From positions 101,516,239 through 101,580,238 of the forward strand of contig NC_081413.1 in assembly GCF_030272615.1 (NCBI RefSeq): a stretch of 64,000 nucleotides of DNA. Direction: 5' to 3'. Position 1 is the first letter of the stretch; each line of letters starts with the position of its first letter. Of the stretch, positions 22,587 to 33,826 are shown in pieces. The notes under the pieces are model-generated. The model did not search any database, had not been told where the DNA came from, and worked only from the letters and a program-made list of their open reading frames with translations. This stretch comes from Cryptomeria japonica (taxonomy: Eukaryota; Streptophyta; Pinopsida; Cupressales; Cupressaceae). Made by a program: the position numbers and the translations under genes.

Positions 22587-24172
22587 TAAAGGGCTTCATT
22601 GATTAGTCTTTTGGAGACATTTTGCAGGCTTCAATTTTTAGATTTGGGGATATTCATTTTTTGGGGGCATCATACAGCGATTTGGGTCATGGTTGAGTCC
22701 GAGAGGCCATTTCCATAAAAATCAAGTATAAACTCGACCAGATTTGATGAAGGAAAAAAAATTGCCTATTCTAATATATTGTACGGATTTTGTAAAAAAA
22801 ATCATAATAATTAATTTCTGCAATTTTTATTTTCAAATCTATTATTTAAATTTGCAGAAATTTTTTTTTCGGGGCTTATTGAAAAGTTTTATTATATATT
22901 AAAATATATATATATAAGGGGAGGTCCCCCCTCCCCCCGACACCCCCATACTATGTGGTTTTCGTAGAGTTCGTACTCTGCACTCGAGCCCACCGATCCG
23001 TTGTCGTTCGAACTCCTCTGTTGCGATGCCTCCTTCCCGTCAGGCCGCCTCTCCTCACTCCAACATCTAGCGATCCACTTTCGGCCCCGTGTTTCGGCTT
23101 CGTGTGACTTTGTGTCATCCCGATGATAAAATCCTCCCGGTGGCTTCCACTGTGCTTTCTGGCTCTCGCTGCTCCAGCATTGACTTGCTCTGGCATCGGC
23201 TTCCAGTTCCACGGTCATCGGCGCCCAATCTCTCTCCCACCGGTGATCACCTTCCCGTCGGCGCCCGATCTCTCTCCCATCACATCTGCACACTGGGCCG
23301 CCATGTGGAACTATATTATTTTTTGTAGAGACACAGAGTCACTAGGTACACTCATCGTATGGACACCATATCATTGTACAGCAAACACGTCATTTGACAT
23401 GTCATCTGCCACATCACCTGATGATGTCATCATCTGTACATCCTGGATAGGGGGTGTGACAACCATTTTGACAGGCATACAGCCATCAAATTTAATGCAG
23501 TAAAATGATGACATCAGCACACGTCAATGATTTTTGAAAAAATTTGGACCCCCTCTCATTTGCATTTCTGATTTTGCAGTCCAACTTCAAATGGCCATAA
23601 CTTGCTCATTTTTGCTCCTTTTTTGGTGCAATTTTTTTTGAAATGGGATAGAATTTGTGCTCTTTGTAGTGGTCAAGGAATTTTCTGATTTTGATGGATG
23701 AATTTTTCAGAATTTGAAGATTTTCATGATTGTACCTATCTAATCCTAGATTTTGCAACTTCAGAGGCTTTGTTTGGGGTCATATGACCTCCTTTTCCAG
23801 TGTCATTTTTTTTTTAAAGTACATAATTTTTCGTCTACTTTCATAATCTGTCATTAGTTTGCAGTGATTTTGAGTAGAAATTGTACTCTCAGTATTTGGC
23901 CATTCTTGGCCTATTTGGTACTTGTATTTTTCTTGGATCTCAATTTAAATCACTTGCAGTATAGTTTGGAGTCTCTTATAGCCTATTTGAGGAAGTTGTA
24001 AGATTGAAATCAGAAGTCCACATTGCCTTGTTTTGTAAGTGGCCCATTGTATATGCACTAAGTATAAAGTGTCAAATCATCATTTTGGGGGGGGTTTCTT
24101 GATTGAGTGATTTGGGGGGGTGTCTTGTGTGATTGTGCCTCTCTCTATCTTGTGTTTTTTCATTTTGATGCT
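22587..24172 (+). other. Leader of element C with a GC-rich block
   Basis: 22917-23320 is strikingly GC-rich (runs of C, CGGCGCCC twice, many CpG) against AT-rich flanks and has no counterpart in the leader of element D. Open frames on both strands across it have no recognisable domain. 23560-24172 matches the D leader in order and content. Confidence 0.7.
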
Positions 24173-25395
24173 ATGGGTTCTCCTAAATTTCCACTTTTAA
24201 CTCCTCATAATTATGCATCATGGAAGATAAAGGCATGGAGTAAACTAATGGAAAAATAACTCATTCATTATGTAAATGGAACTATAACAACACCACCTGA
24301 TCCTAAGGCTGATCCTAATGCTCAAATTGAATGGATCACTAAAAATGCTATGGCACTTTGAACTCTTAGAAAGTATGTATCAGATGACCTCATTTTTCAC
24401 ATTGATAAGTGTACTACAATTAAAGAGGCTTGAGATATTTATGAGAAATTGTATGGTCAAGTTGATGAGATTAAGGGCTACAAGCTTGATAGTGAACTTA
24501 CAACATTGGATCCCAAGTATTTTGATACAATCCAAGATTATGTCACAAAAACAAATGAGCTAAGAGCAAAGCTAAAGGAATGTGGAATTGACAAAAAAGG
24601 ATGCTCAATTGGTTTATAACTTGTTGGACAAGCTTCCATCGGAGTATGCAGCCTTTTTATCTAGCGTTCACACCCATAGGTTAGCTCAAGGTTCCTCTTA
24701 CAATTCTCCCTCATTTGATGCATTCATGGAGATGTTGATACTTGAGCAATCTAATTTAACCAAGATGGGGATTCTCAAATCTTCAAAGTCACAAGCATTG
24801 GTGGCTAACAAAGGGAATCAAAGCAATCAAAGAAAAGGCAAGAATCAAAAGCAACCTAAGTCAAAACCACAACAAGATGGAGCACAATCATCCTCTCCAC
24901 AACAAGGTGATTCTACATCCTCACCTAAGAGGAAATCTAAGGATAATATTTTTTGTGCATATTGCAAGAAGTCAGGACATGATGAACATCGTTGTTACAA
25001 GAAGGATATTGATGAATTGAAGAATCTTCTTGGGAAGAACAAAATCACTTTGCCTTCTAGAATGTCTATGTCAGCTTCTTCTTCAAAGGAAAAGGATAAA
25101 GGAAAGGATCACTCTTTTGGGACAAATAAATGAAAGGGTCAAGCTCTTTGTGCTACTACAAGTCATGATTCAGGGAGATGGCTTCTAGATTCAGGGGATT
25201 CTCATCATATGGCATCTTTGCAGTCTATGCTCTATTCATTTGAGCCTTGCCACATGCCGCAGATTTTGATGGGCAATCATACATACATGGATGTGATTGG
25301 GAAAAGGATCTATTGCCATTGGGGATAACTCCTTCAATGATGTGTTATGTGTACCCCACTTGACAAACAATCTTCTTTTCATCTATTAAATCACA
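24173..25395 (+). pseudogene. Element C gag-protease, broken
   Basis: Starts MGSPKFPLLTPHNYASWKIK, the usual copia gag opening (short N-terminus, then Y..WK.K). Stops occur at 24257, 24359 and 24431, then an extra A in the run near 24592 shifts the frame. The next open stretch holds the rest of the gag domain, a basic Gln/Lys/Ser-rich linker and the CCHC knuckle CAYCKKSGHDEHRC. After a TGA at 25131 it holds the protease motif LLDSGDSHHMA, where relatives have DSGAS. A frameshift at GGGAAAAGG (25309-25317) follows. The stop at 24431 and this frameshift are shared with both copies in element D; the others are private. Confidence 0.85.
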
Positions 25396-26455
25396 CATGG
25401 GGAAACTAGGAAAATTGTGGAGTTCACACCTGATTCAGTTATCATTAGAGACTTGGAGACTAGAGCTATCATTGTGACTGGGGTGGTTGATCATGCACCT
25501 CGGTTATACTCCTTTTCACACTTTGGTCCTATTGATGAGGTTGGTTCTTCCTATGTTGATGATTCAGATTTTGAGGAGAATTTTGGGTATTGGAACTTGG
25601 GGATTCTCACATGTGACCCTGTCCTTGAGCCTTCCATTTCATCTCCTCCTACTAATATCACATCACCTATTGCACCTAATGATGCAGCTAGTGTGATAGT
25701 TTTTCCTTCTTGTGATTCAGTGTAGCAGGATATTTCATGTCTTCCAGCTTCAGTTCATTGGGATGACTACTTGACAGACATTATAGGTTTGTTTATGGAA
25801 TCCTACATTGCAGATTTGGGAGACATCATTGATGATATTCATCTTCTCTTTGATGAAGATGATCCTTTTTTTATTATTGTGAGGGAACACTCTGACCCTC
25901 TTGTGCATTTTCTACGTGATCATTCTTTCGAGGTTGACATGATTGTGGATACTTTTGTACAGCAGTTGGAGGTCTCTTTATCTTTTGAGGAGACATATGA
26001 GTCTTTGGCTATTGTTCTACATTCATCTCCACTAGATCTTGGAGTGCCTTTTTCAGCAGTGTAGAGCAGTTCACCACCTTTGGAGGGGGTAACTTTCAGC
26101 ATCAACATGGGAAAACTTGAGCAGTTTTATGAGATTCCATTCATCATGAGTTTTTTTCGTACATATTCCCTTTGTGATTGAGGAGACTTCATGGATACAC
26201 CTTTGGTTTTGTTTCTTCCTAAGAGGAGGAATGTTGTTCGATGTTCGTGGAGCAGTTTCTTCATTCATCATTGATCTTCTACCATTGGTACACATTCTAC
26301 ATTGAGGGGGGGCTACCTAGTCTCTCTTCTTCTTCTTCTCTCATATGGGGGGCACTTTTTCCTCACATGGGGTTTTGTTCCTCACATACTTCTATGAGAG
26401 TACTCTTATATAGTTTTCATCTCTCTTTTTGGGGGAGGTTTTTTTCCCATTAGTT
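25396..26455 (+). pseudogene. Unclassified acidic frame replacing pol in element C
   Basis: Continues in one frame from the protease C-terminal part. A short trace of the pre-integrase region (ENFGYWN, ENFGHLN in D) is followed by Asp/Ser/Leu-rich sequence (DISCLPASVHWDDYLTDIIG, LDLGVPFSAV) unlike integrase, RT or RNase H. Stops at about 25723 and 26062 and later ones interrupt it without frameshifts. The corresponding part of element D is open for 230 codons and clearly similar. I do not recognise the family. Confidence 0.55.
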
Positions 26456-26581
26456 TTTTCTCTTTCTCTGCTTTATGAGAGATTGCATTGCATTGGTTTG
26501 TGTGCATTTGCATTTGTACATGGGTACCTAACATGACCTAGTAGCCGGGACCCATCTTGCATTTCTTAGTTGCATTGTAGA

Positions 26582-26618
26582 CTTAAGTGCATTCCCCTAA
26601 GTTGCACTTAAGGGGGGG
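26582..26618 (+). promoter_or_regulatory. Hairpin and polypurine tract of element C
   Basis: Perfect 10-bp inverted repeat CTTAAGTGCA (26582-26591) / TGCACTTAAG (26603-26612). The 11-nt loop contains CCCC, and a G run forming the polypurine tract at the LTR border follows at once. Confidence 0.85.
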
Positions 26619-27099
26619 TGTTGGTGTAATTATTTATTCATGTTAGATATTATTACACCTTACTTAAGTTTACTTAGGTACATGCATATCATAGTAGTTT
26701 GCATATGAGACACTTGGGTGTTTATGCCACATTGGAATAGTGTGTTGTAGGATATTTCCACCTTTTATGGTGTGATCTTGTTATTACTTTATCATTTCTA
26801 CTTATTGTGGAGTGATAATTCCACCTTCAGTGGATGATCCACCTCATGTGGAATATTTTATTGTTTCTCCTACCTACCACACCTATTTCCTAACTACCTG
26901 TGTTTCTCATTGAGCCACATGTCATGTTTGTGTGCTCACATATCCATATAGCCTTACCTATACATGCAGGCTCATCTACATTGTATGTAACAACTTTGAT
27001 GATCCATCTATTGATGACAATACAATTTATTCTTGTCCTATATTTTGTCTCTCTATTTTGTACTTTTCATTGAGCTTTTGATCTTGGCAAAATATCACA
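26619..27099 (+). repeat. Element C 3' LTR
   Basis: Second copy of 22093-22573; ends ATATCACA. Confidence 0.93.
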
Positions 27100-27104
27100 C
27101 ATTG
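27100..27104. repeat. Target-site duplication of element C (right, imperfect)
   Basis: cattg against aattg at 22088-22092. Confidence 0.6.
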
Positions 27105-27175
27105 TAATATTGTAATATTTATGTTTATATATATTGAATTAATAGAAAATTAGTTATTAAATTCTTTTTGTTATT

Positions 27176-28319
27176 TGTGTGAAGTAGGATACATGCAGCT
27201 ACAACACAAACACTCAATAGATCATTACACGCATGGTTAGTAAATTGAAATCGAACAAAAGATAAATCATGACAAAACGACCTATCGCCTCCTAAGAGAT
27301 GCGAGTATGAATTTTCTCTCAGAGCTAGATGAGCAATCCCAGTGACTTGACTACACCTAGATGGAGGATTTAAAAGGATATGATATGCAAGCTAGATGAG
27401 TGTATGATTATGCTAGATAGATCCAAGAAGCTAATTAAGCAAATGAGATGCATGATTAAGCTAAATGAGATATTGATTATGGTATAATATGATCAAATTA
27501 AGCTAGATCTAAGATGCAAAACATGATAACAATGCTAAACTAGAATGCTATAAATGATATGCCTATAATAACAATGCTCTAAAATGATATGAGATAGATG
27601 AGCCTATAATAACAATGCATGAGATGAAAATGAGATGGGATCCTTTGTGCTCCAAAATGGGGGATATTTATAGGATTTCCAAGGCTAGGGGTGAGGTGGC
27701 AGGAATCAATGGTCAAAATTGAGTCTAAAGATATCAAGGGTCAAATTGGAGGAGATGAGGTTGGAGGAAGGGACACTTGTTATCTCTATGGTGACAAGTG
27801 TCAAGGAGCCTTGCTCATAACAGGGCAAGTGTCTAAGGGAGGAGACATGTGGCCTAAGTTCCATGTGTCTCAAGGGGAGGATATCCAACCCATAGGAGGT
27901 TAGGATGTGCAAGATAGGATAGGGTTAGTTAAACCCAGGGTTAGGTGGAATGGGTTAGGTTAGGGGGCGGTTACATTAGGTGGTTAGATGTTAGGAGGCA
28001 TGTGGGTAATTTGAATTTAAAAAATAAAATAATAGGAAAAGGCTAACTAACTTTCAACAACTCATAAATTGATTTGTTTTAATTAATTAGGGGATTAGAA
28101 GAAATGAATTAAATGGGGGGAGGATTAATTAATTCAGATTAATTAATCAAAGTGGACTATTGAAATGAACCTATTAAATAAATCCTTAGATTTATTAATA
28201 AGTAGGTGAATGGGGAATTTAATCAAATTGCTAATGAATTCAATTAAATTGGGAAGGGGGATTAATTAAATATTTGCTTATTTAATTAATTATCTTCAGA
28301 CCATTTTTAGGTGTATACA
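27176..28319 (-). repeat. Element B LTR (3' LTR in element orientation)
   Basis: Reads TGTATACACC... on the minus strand. Perfect palindromes lie at 28123-28148 (11-bp arms) and 28261-28290 (12-bp arms). The TATA sequence CTATAAATAT is at 27664-27673 (minus). The 70-codon frame inside it is not a gene. Confidence 0.9.
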
Positions 28320-28334
28320 TTTTGTCCCTCTTTG
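28320..28334 (-). promoter_or_regulatory. Polypurine tract of element B
   Basis: Minus strand CAAAGAGGGACAAAA abuts the LTR; one base different from the tract of element A. Confidence 0.83.
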
Positions 28335-30294
28335 AAGCGAGGTGTGATAACGTGTTTATTCAAAGAATAATCTCATTTTCATGATGTTGATGTGATATTG
28401 GTTCGATAGGATTCCCCAGACATTAATTGATACGATGATGCCCCATCGGGAGATCAATTGAGATAATTGACCTTTGGAGTGGTTGGATCATTGCAAAATT
28501 GATTTCCCGACTAGAAATGATTTGATTTCTGCAACATTGATTGATGAAAGTGTGAGTTCTTTGATCACTGAGATGTGGTTCTGGATGTGATGATTGATAG
28601 AGTTTAATTGAATTGATAAGATTTATTAGATTGATGAGATCTAGTCTAGTTTTAGGAATGACACCCCCTATATAAGACAAAGATGATCAAAGTGTCTCGT
28701 TTTAGGAATGCTATATCCTATATAAAACATGATCAAAATAGTTGGTTCCAGGAAAGACACATCCTGTATAAGACATGATAGGATGGATCGGATGAGATCG
28801 ATTGATAGAATTGATAAGATTGATTGGATAAAGAACTTACATTTTGTTGATATCATGTTACAGGAAGATTCAGATGTGCTGATGTTGGTACATTTGAGGG
28901 AATAGCATAAGATTCACGTCGGGTCGACAATATCGGGAGAGAGATGAGTCATCGATCTGATTATGTATAGACCTTTGATGATACATTGATGATTCTTGCG
29001 ATAGATTTGGCCTTGGATAAGATGAGCTTTTGGGATCCTATGCAAGAATGAAATGCAAGCTAAATGCAAATGGAATGCAATGTTGCGATCGAACCAAACA
29101 CTGGGTTATTGATTTGTGTCATCATTGAGCTTTTTTAAAATGTGGGAAGTGAGTGCAAACATTGATGGTATAATTAAACCATGATGACCTGAGAACTACT
29201 TTCTTGGATTTTGATAGTGCAAGTTAGCAAAAGCATCAAGTTATAATTAAACCAAGATGACCTGAGTGTTGCTTGCGTAAAACAAGCAGTATTAACTATT
29301 TCTATACGCAAATTAGAAATGTCTTCGATGATACTCTGATGATCATGTCCTGAGACAAATTTGTACATATTAATGATTAATTGACAGACAACAGACAAGA
29401 AAAAACATCATGTTCCTTCCTTGTTCCTCTAGTCACAGACATCCTGGAGCCACTCAGAAATCAAGATAGCGAAAATCAAGATATTAAAGTTGAACCAAAG
29501 TGAAGGTTTTTGGCTCATGGGATTTGGCACAGGGCTTTGGAAAATTGTGTCTTCTTCCATTGGTAGCAGCTGTGGAGTCTACATTTGAAAATTACCCGAT
29601 GGGTTTTTTTGGCAAATTGTCATATGGGCTCTATGCAAAACTGATATTATATGTGTTGTGACGGCATTTTGTATGTGGTTTTGGGTGGAGTGCATAAACT
29701 GATCTATCAAATACTATAGGTTTATTTTATAAGCTGTGACCAGAGGTTTTCTTCCCAGGGTTCTTTCCTCTGGTATGCTCTTTGAATCCTGTGTAAAAAA
29801 TAAAAAATATTAATAAAAAAGTTTAGTGGAATAATCCACTTTTATTAAAAAAAAAAAATCATTAGTCAAAAGATATCATTCATTGATATGTGTGTGTTGT
29901 GCGTAGACTGACATGTGATAGTTTGATGGTTGATAATGTGATCTCGTGTTCAATGGTAGATGTATCTCAGTTTTGCTTGACAAGAGTTGTCTAACTATTG
30001 TTTTACCTGTGTGTTGAAGCTCAAAACAATTAAAAAAATTTGCCCCCAACTAAGTGCAGGATTTTGCCCCAAGCCTAGAAACAAATTTATTGTGATATAC
30101 CCAATGATCCAAACCATGGCGAGAAATCAGTTGCAATGCCTGCATATGTACAAAGGATTATTTGCATATATGGACAACACTGATGGGAAATGAATGCAAG
30201 CGGAAGGATGCATAAACTAATAGATGGAAGAGCTAGCTGACAGATAGCGCCTATTGCCAAGTTTTCGCCATCTGTTTTTATTGCACTTTTTCTC
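28335..30294. other. 3' non-coding region of element B
   Basis: No protein-like frame. Patches match the 3' region of element A (a GCCCC(A/C)TCG-GAGAT block near 28441, ATCATTGAGCTTT near 29120). The captured gene of A has no clear counterpart. Confidence 0.55.
28653..28766. repeat. Three-unit hairpin array in element B
   Basis: Units at 28653-28670, 28703-28720 and 28749-28766 are each 18 nt: 5-nt arm, 8-nt loop, 5-nt arm. Arms are TAGGA/CCCTA (one mismatch), TAGGA/TCCTA and CAGGA/TCCTG, so the first pair changes T-A to C-G together. Units sit in ~50-bp tandem repeats that also share TATAAGACA and GATCAAA. Confidence 0.75.
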
Positions 30295-30535
30295 GTAGTT
30301 GATTTTTTTTTTCATTGTTTTTGTATTTTTCTGATTTTCCATTGCTTTTTTTTATTTTTCTGCTTTTCCACTATTTTTGGATTTTTCTGTTTTTTCACTG
30401 TTTTTTTTTTTTTTTTTCTTTTTAATTGTTTTTTTTTTTTTCTGCTTTTTCACTGTTTTTTATTTTTTCTACTTTTTCATTATTTTTTATTTTTTCTGTT
30501 TTTTCACTGTTTTTTATTTTTCTGCTTTTTCAGAC
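30295..30535 (+). repeat. T-rich tandem tract (TTTTTCTGCTTTTTCACTG units)
   Basis: Run of about ten imperfect ~20-bp T-rich units directly after the integrase stop of element B. The open frame across it is a composition artefact. Confidence 0.85.
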
Positions 30536-31840
30536 ATAAAACTTCTTCAGATGCATGCTATTGATGAGTTCCTCGAGCTGATCCTCGTCCTGTGTTGATA
30601 GCTGATATGCTCCTAATCCAAATACTGTTGTGACCACAAACGAACCTAACCAGTTTGGTTCAAATTTCCCTTTCTTTTCTCAATCTGCCTGATTGCATGG
30701 ATTTTCCTTTAGTACTAGTTCTCCAACTTGAAAGGCTCGTGGTTTGACCTTGTGATTATAACTTCGGAACATTCTTTGTTGATACACCTTTAAATGATCA
30801 AAGGCCTTTTGCCTTCGTTCATGGATCAATTCTAACTCTTGCAATCTAGATACTCATTGTTCTTCATCTGGGATAAGGCCTTTTAAGGATACTCATAGAG
30901 AAGGTATCTCTACTTCTATTGGCAGTATTGTTTCTGATCCATAGACAAGAGAGAAAGGTGTGGCACCTGTTAGTGTGTAGATACTGGTATGGTAGGCCCA
31001 TAGAGAAAAGTTCAATTGAATATGTCAATCTCTGTCAGCATCATTCACTGTCTTTTTGAGGATTTTTAGAATAGTTTTGTTTGATGCTTCTGCTTGCCCA
31101 TTTCCTTGTGGATAGTAGGGTGTGGAGAATCTATGTTGGATCTTGAATTTCTCACATAGCTCTTGTACATCTTGATTCTTGAACGGTCGTCCATTATCAG
31201 TGATAATGGTCATGGGTATGTCATAGGGACATATGATGTAGTTCAAGGTAAATGCAGAAAAAAATTTCTTGTAATATTGATGAATTTCTGACCATTAGAT
31301 GAAGGAGGATGTATCTTTCCTACTAGATCAAGACCTCATTGGCAGAATGGCCAAGATGTTGCCAAAGCATGAAGTTCTTGTGTTGGTGCATGAATTAAAT
31401 TTTCATGGATCTGACATTGTTTGCATGTTTTAGCTATCTGAAAATAATCTCGTTCCATAGTTGGCTAATAATAGCCCAAGCGTATGAGTTTTTTCGAAAG
31501 GGTAAAACCACTTGAATGAGTGCCACAAATGTCATTATGGACTTCATTTAAGGTCTCCTCAGATTCTTCTTGCTTGAGACATCTTAAGAGAGTATCGTCC
31601 AGACCTCGTTTAAAAAGGGTATCCGCGACAAGAGTATAATGGAAAGATTGGCGAATAAAGTTGCTCTTTTGGTTCTTTGACAAGTCAGGAGGGAGGGTGT
31701 TATCTTTCAAGTATGTATAAATTTGGCCATAGTGGGAGTAATCATACCCAACAAGGTGACAGATAGTTTGGGAATCAGGACAATTATGAGCAGGGTAAAA
31801 CAACTCTTCCACCAGGAATTTGTAACGCTCTTGATTTTCC
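30536..31840 (-). pseudogene. Element B integrase, broken
   Basis: From high to low coordinates: an H-C zinc-binding region (EVHNDICGTHSSGFTLSKKL, ends near 31465), then the catalytic core from about 31246 (TDNG, then YYPQGNGQAEASNKT with the catalytic Glu), then the C-terminal GPY/F-like module (EPNWLGSFVVTTVFGLGAYQ, INSMHLKKFY). Several stops and frame breaks interrupt it, including between zinc finger and core. Integrase inserts the cDNA in the nucleus; this copy cannot be functional. Element A keeps only the C-terminal module. Confidence 0.85.
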
Positions 31841-31967
31841 TATGTCTGCAATAGAGAAGCAAGTGTTGCTATGGCATCTGCTACTTTGTTGTCATTCCTC
31901 AGAATTTGCTGAAAATTTATTTCGACAAAGTATTTCTTGACATAATCAACCATCTTATTATAAGGCA

Positions 31968-32240
31968 TTAGATTTTCATCCTTTGTTTGATAATCATATT
32001 GATTTGATTGATGACGAGCTGAGAGTCTCCAAAGACTTGAAGTTGTTTAATGTTCCATTCTATAGCCATTTTGATACCTGTAACCAAAGCTTCATGTTCT
32101 GTTGTGTTATTGGTGCATGGAAAGCTTAATTTGTATGCCTTTGGAATTATATGACCTTGTGGTGTGATGAATAGAATGCCTTCTCTTGATCCATGTTGTG
32201 TTCCATTATTGATGCTTGCTCCTAGAATGATATTCGGGTG
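31968..32240 (-). pseudogene. Element B RNase H remnant
   Basis: Contains FPCTNNTTEHEALVTGIKMA and VFGDSQLVINQI, the Glu and Asp motifs of plant Ty3/gypsy RNase H. The first catalytic Asp motif reads ASINNG and seems lost. The fragment begins exactly at the element B2 insertion point. Joined across B2, the frame continues without break into the protease-side linker, with no RT between. Confidence 0.82.
32236..32240. repeat. Target-site duplication of element B2 (left)
   Basis: gggtg, identical to 39698-39702. Confidence 0.95.
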
Positions 32241-33755
32241 TGTTGGCATATGTGCAGAATATGTTGACATGATGATATTATGTTGTCATTGATGTCAATA
32301 TGTTGAAGAGTAAACAGGATTATTGAAGTTAAGCAACTGACAAAGAGAACTGGTATGATGTTGTGAATCAGCATATGTGAAAAAGTGAAGTGGTATGCTT
32401 GTCCAAGTGAACCGGTATGATGTTGTGAACCGGAACCGGTATGTCAGAACGAGAACCAGTTTATGGAATGTTTTGTATCAAGGGTTCATACGGCATGACT
32501 ACCGGTTGGTAGTCTCAACTTCAAGGTTTTCGGTTGAAGTGTTTCGAGCCTATGTGTTTTAACCGATGGCATTGTATGATGAGTTAGCATTGTAATGAAG
32601 ATCAGATCGTGTTGCCACATCATCCTCATGCACGTGAAGGATCTTGCATGAAGGAGATTGATCCTATCTACTTCAGGAATGTGCGGTCTCTGCAAACGAT
32701 AGAAAAAGCGTGATGGGTTATCGCCTCCAAGAAGCGGTGAAGAACAAACGATGGAGAATGTCTTGAGATCTGTTCAAGACCATTATATTCAAATGAATAG
32801 TGTTCAATGGTTAGGATTGAACCGACTAAATTTCTCAACCTAAGTGTTTAGGGTTTAGGGTTTATGCTACCTACCTATCTGTTTCCTATAAGGTCGATGT
32901 GGTGTTTCATGTTGAATTTGTTGGCAAATGTTGTGTGTGTATCTATGTGCCGAGATACGTGATTCTTTCCAGACTAGTTGAGAGGATTGATACCTACATA
33001 GTGTGTGTGCAGAAGGAAGGAACTAAAGTAGATCTGTATTGGCATTGAGTGCTATTACCAGATCATTGTGATACCTGTTGATCTCTAACCACTTCAACAA
33101 TTGGAAAATCCCTTAACAGGGTGGCTTTAACCAGCCTGTTGTAAATCCTTTAACAGAGTGACTCAAAGCCATTGAGCTCATAAAATCCTCTAACAAGGCA
33201 ACCTCTAACAAGGTTTAACCCTTAACCGAGTATTCTATCCATCCCTTAACTGGGTGATCCCTAACAGAATCGGTTCCTAACAGAACCTGTTGTAACAGTC
33301 TTTAACCGGACTAGGCTTCTAACAGAGTGAACTTCTAAAGAGTCCAAAAACAGATTGTGGGTATTCATCCCCACCGTGGTTTTTCCCAGTTGGGTTTCCA
33401 CGTGAAAAATATGTGTGTCATGTGTAATGCCTCTTTCATGTGATGTTTTTTTGTTTCTTGTTTAAGTGGTAAATCATTGTATCTCTGATGATAGATTATC
33501 TGTTTATGCATAAGGACAAAGTTGAAATGAGGGAGTAGGTTGTATGGAAAGCTAAGAAGATTGACTGATTCATGTCTTTCACAATTGCACTATGTTTAAC
33601 CGGTAGTAATTTGGTTCGGACCGATGTTAGGGATTGCCAGTAGATTACAGTCTGCAATCAAACCGGTTCAGGAAAAAAATTTGTGCCTATACTGATTCAC
33701 ACCCCCCCCCCTCTCAGTGTCGGTTTGGTACTCACTATTCATCATTGAGTTATCA
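32241..33755 (+). repeat. Element B2 5' LTR
   Basis: TGTTGGCATA...GTTATCA. It carries several AACCGG motifs, a run of CCCTTAACAGGG-like motifs, and near its end a nested inverted repeat CGTGG...CCC..GGG...CCACG, as in many plant copia LTRs. Confidence 0.95.
33104..33345 (+). repeat. CCCTTAACAGGG-like motif array in B2 LTR
   Basis: About a dozen imperfect copies of a 12-nt, self-complementary-ended motif (CCCTTAACAGGG, CCTCTAACAAGG, CCCTTAACTGGG). It recurs in the second LTR at about 39053-39290, where CCCTTAACCGGG is also found. Confidence 0.75.
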
Positions 33756-33757
33756 AT

Positions 33758-33772
33758 TGGTATCAAAGCGCC
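33758..33772 (+). promoter_or_regulatory. Primer-binding site of element B2
   Basis: TGGTATCAAAGCGCC two bases after the LTR; one base off the usual initiator-tRNA-Met site TGGTATCAGAGC. Confidence 0.87.
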
Positions 33773-33826
33773 CTCCAGGTCCTCTGTGTTGTAAGTTTAA
33801 CCGCTTGAGGGAAAGATCCTATTGTA

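Larger units (their letters stand above)
22093..27099 (+). mobile_element. Element C: pol-less Ty1/copia-type LTR element (gag-protease only)
   Basis: LTRs of 481 bp differ at about 24 positions (about 5%). A TGGTATCAGAGCC primer-binding site directly follows the left LTR, and a G-rich polypurine tract precedes the right one. Between them are a 1.6-kb leader with a GC-rich block, a damaged gag-protease frame, and an unclassified acidic frame where integrase, RT and RNase H should be. This is the structure described for terminal-repeat elements that keep only gag (TR-GAG type). Element D is a close relative. Confidence 0.9.

Noticed and set aside
22892-23503. Open frames over the GC-rich block in element C
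   Set aside because: GC-rich DNA has few stops in every frame; no domain is visible and frames exist on both strands.
30377-30598. 73-codon Phe-rich frame
   Set aside because: It is the poly-T tract after the integrase of element B read as Phe/Leu/Val.
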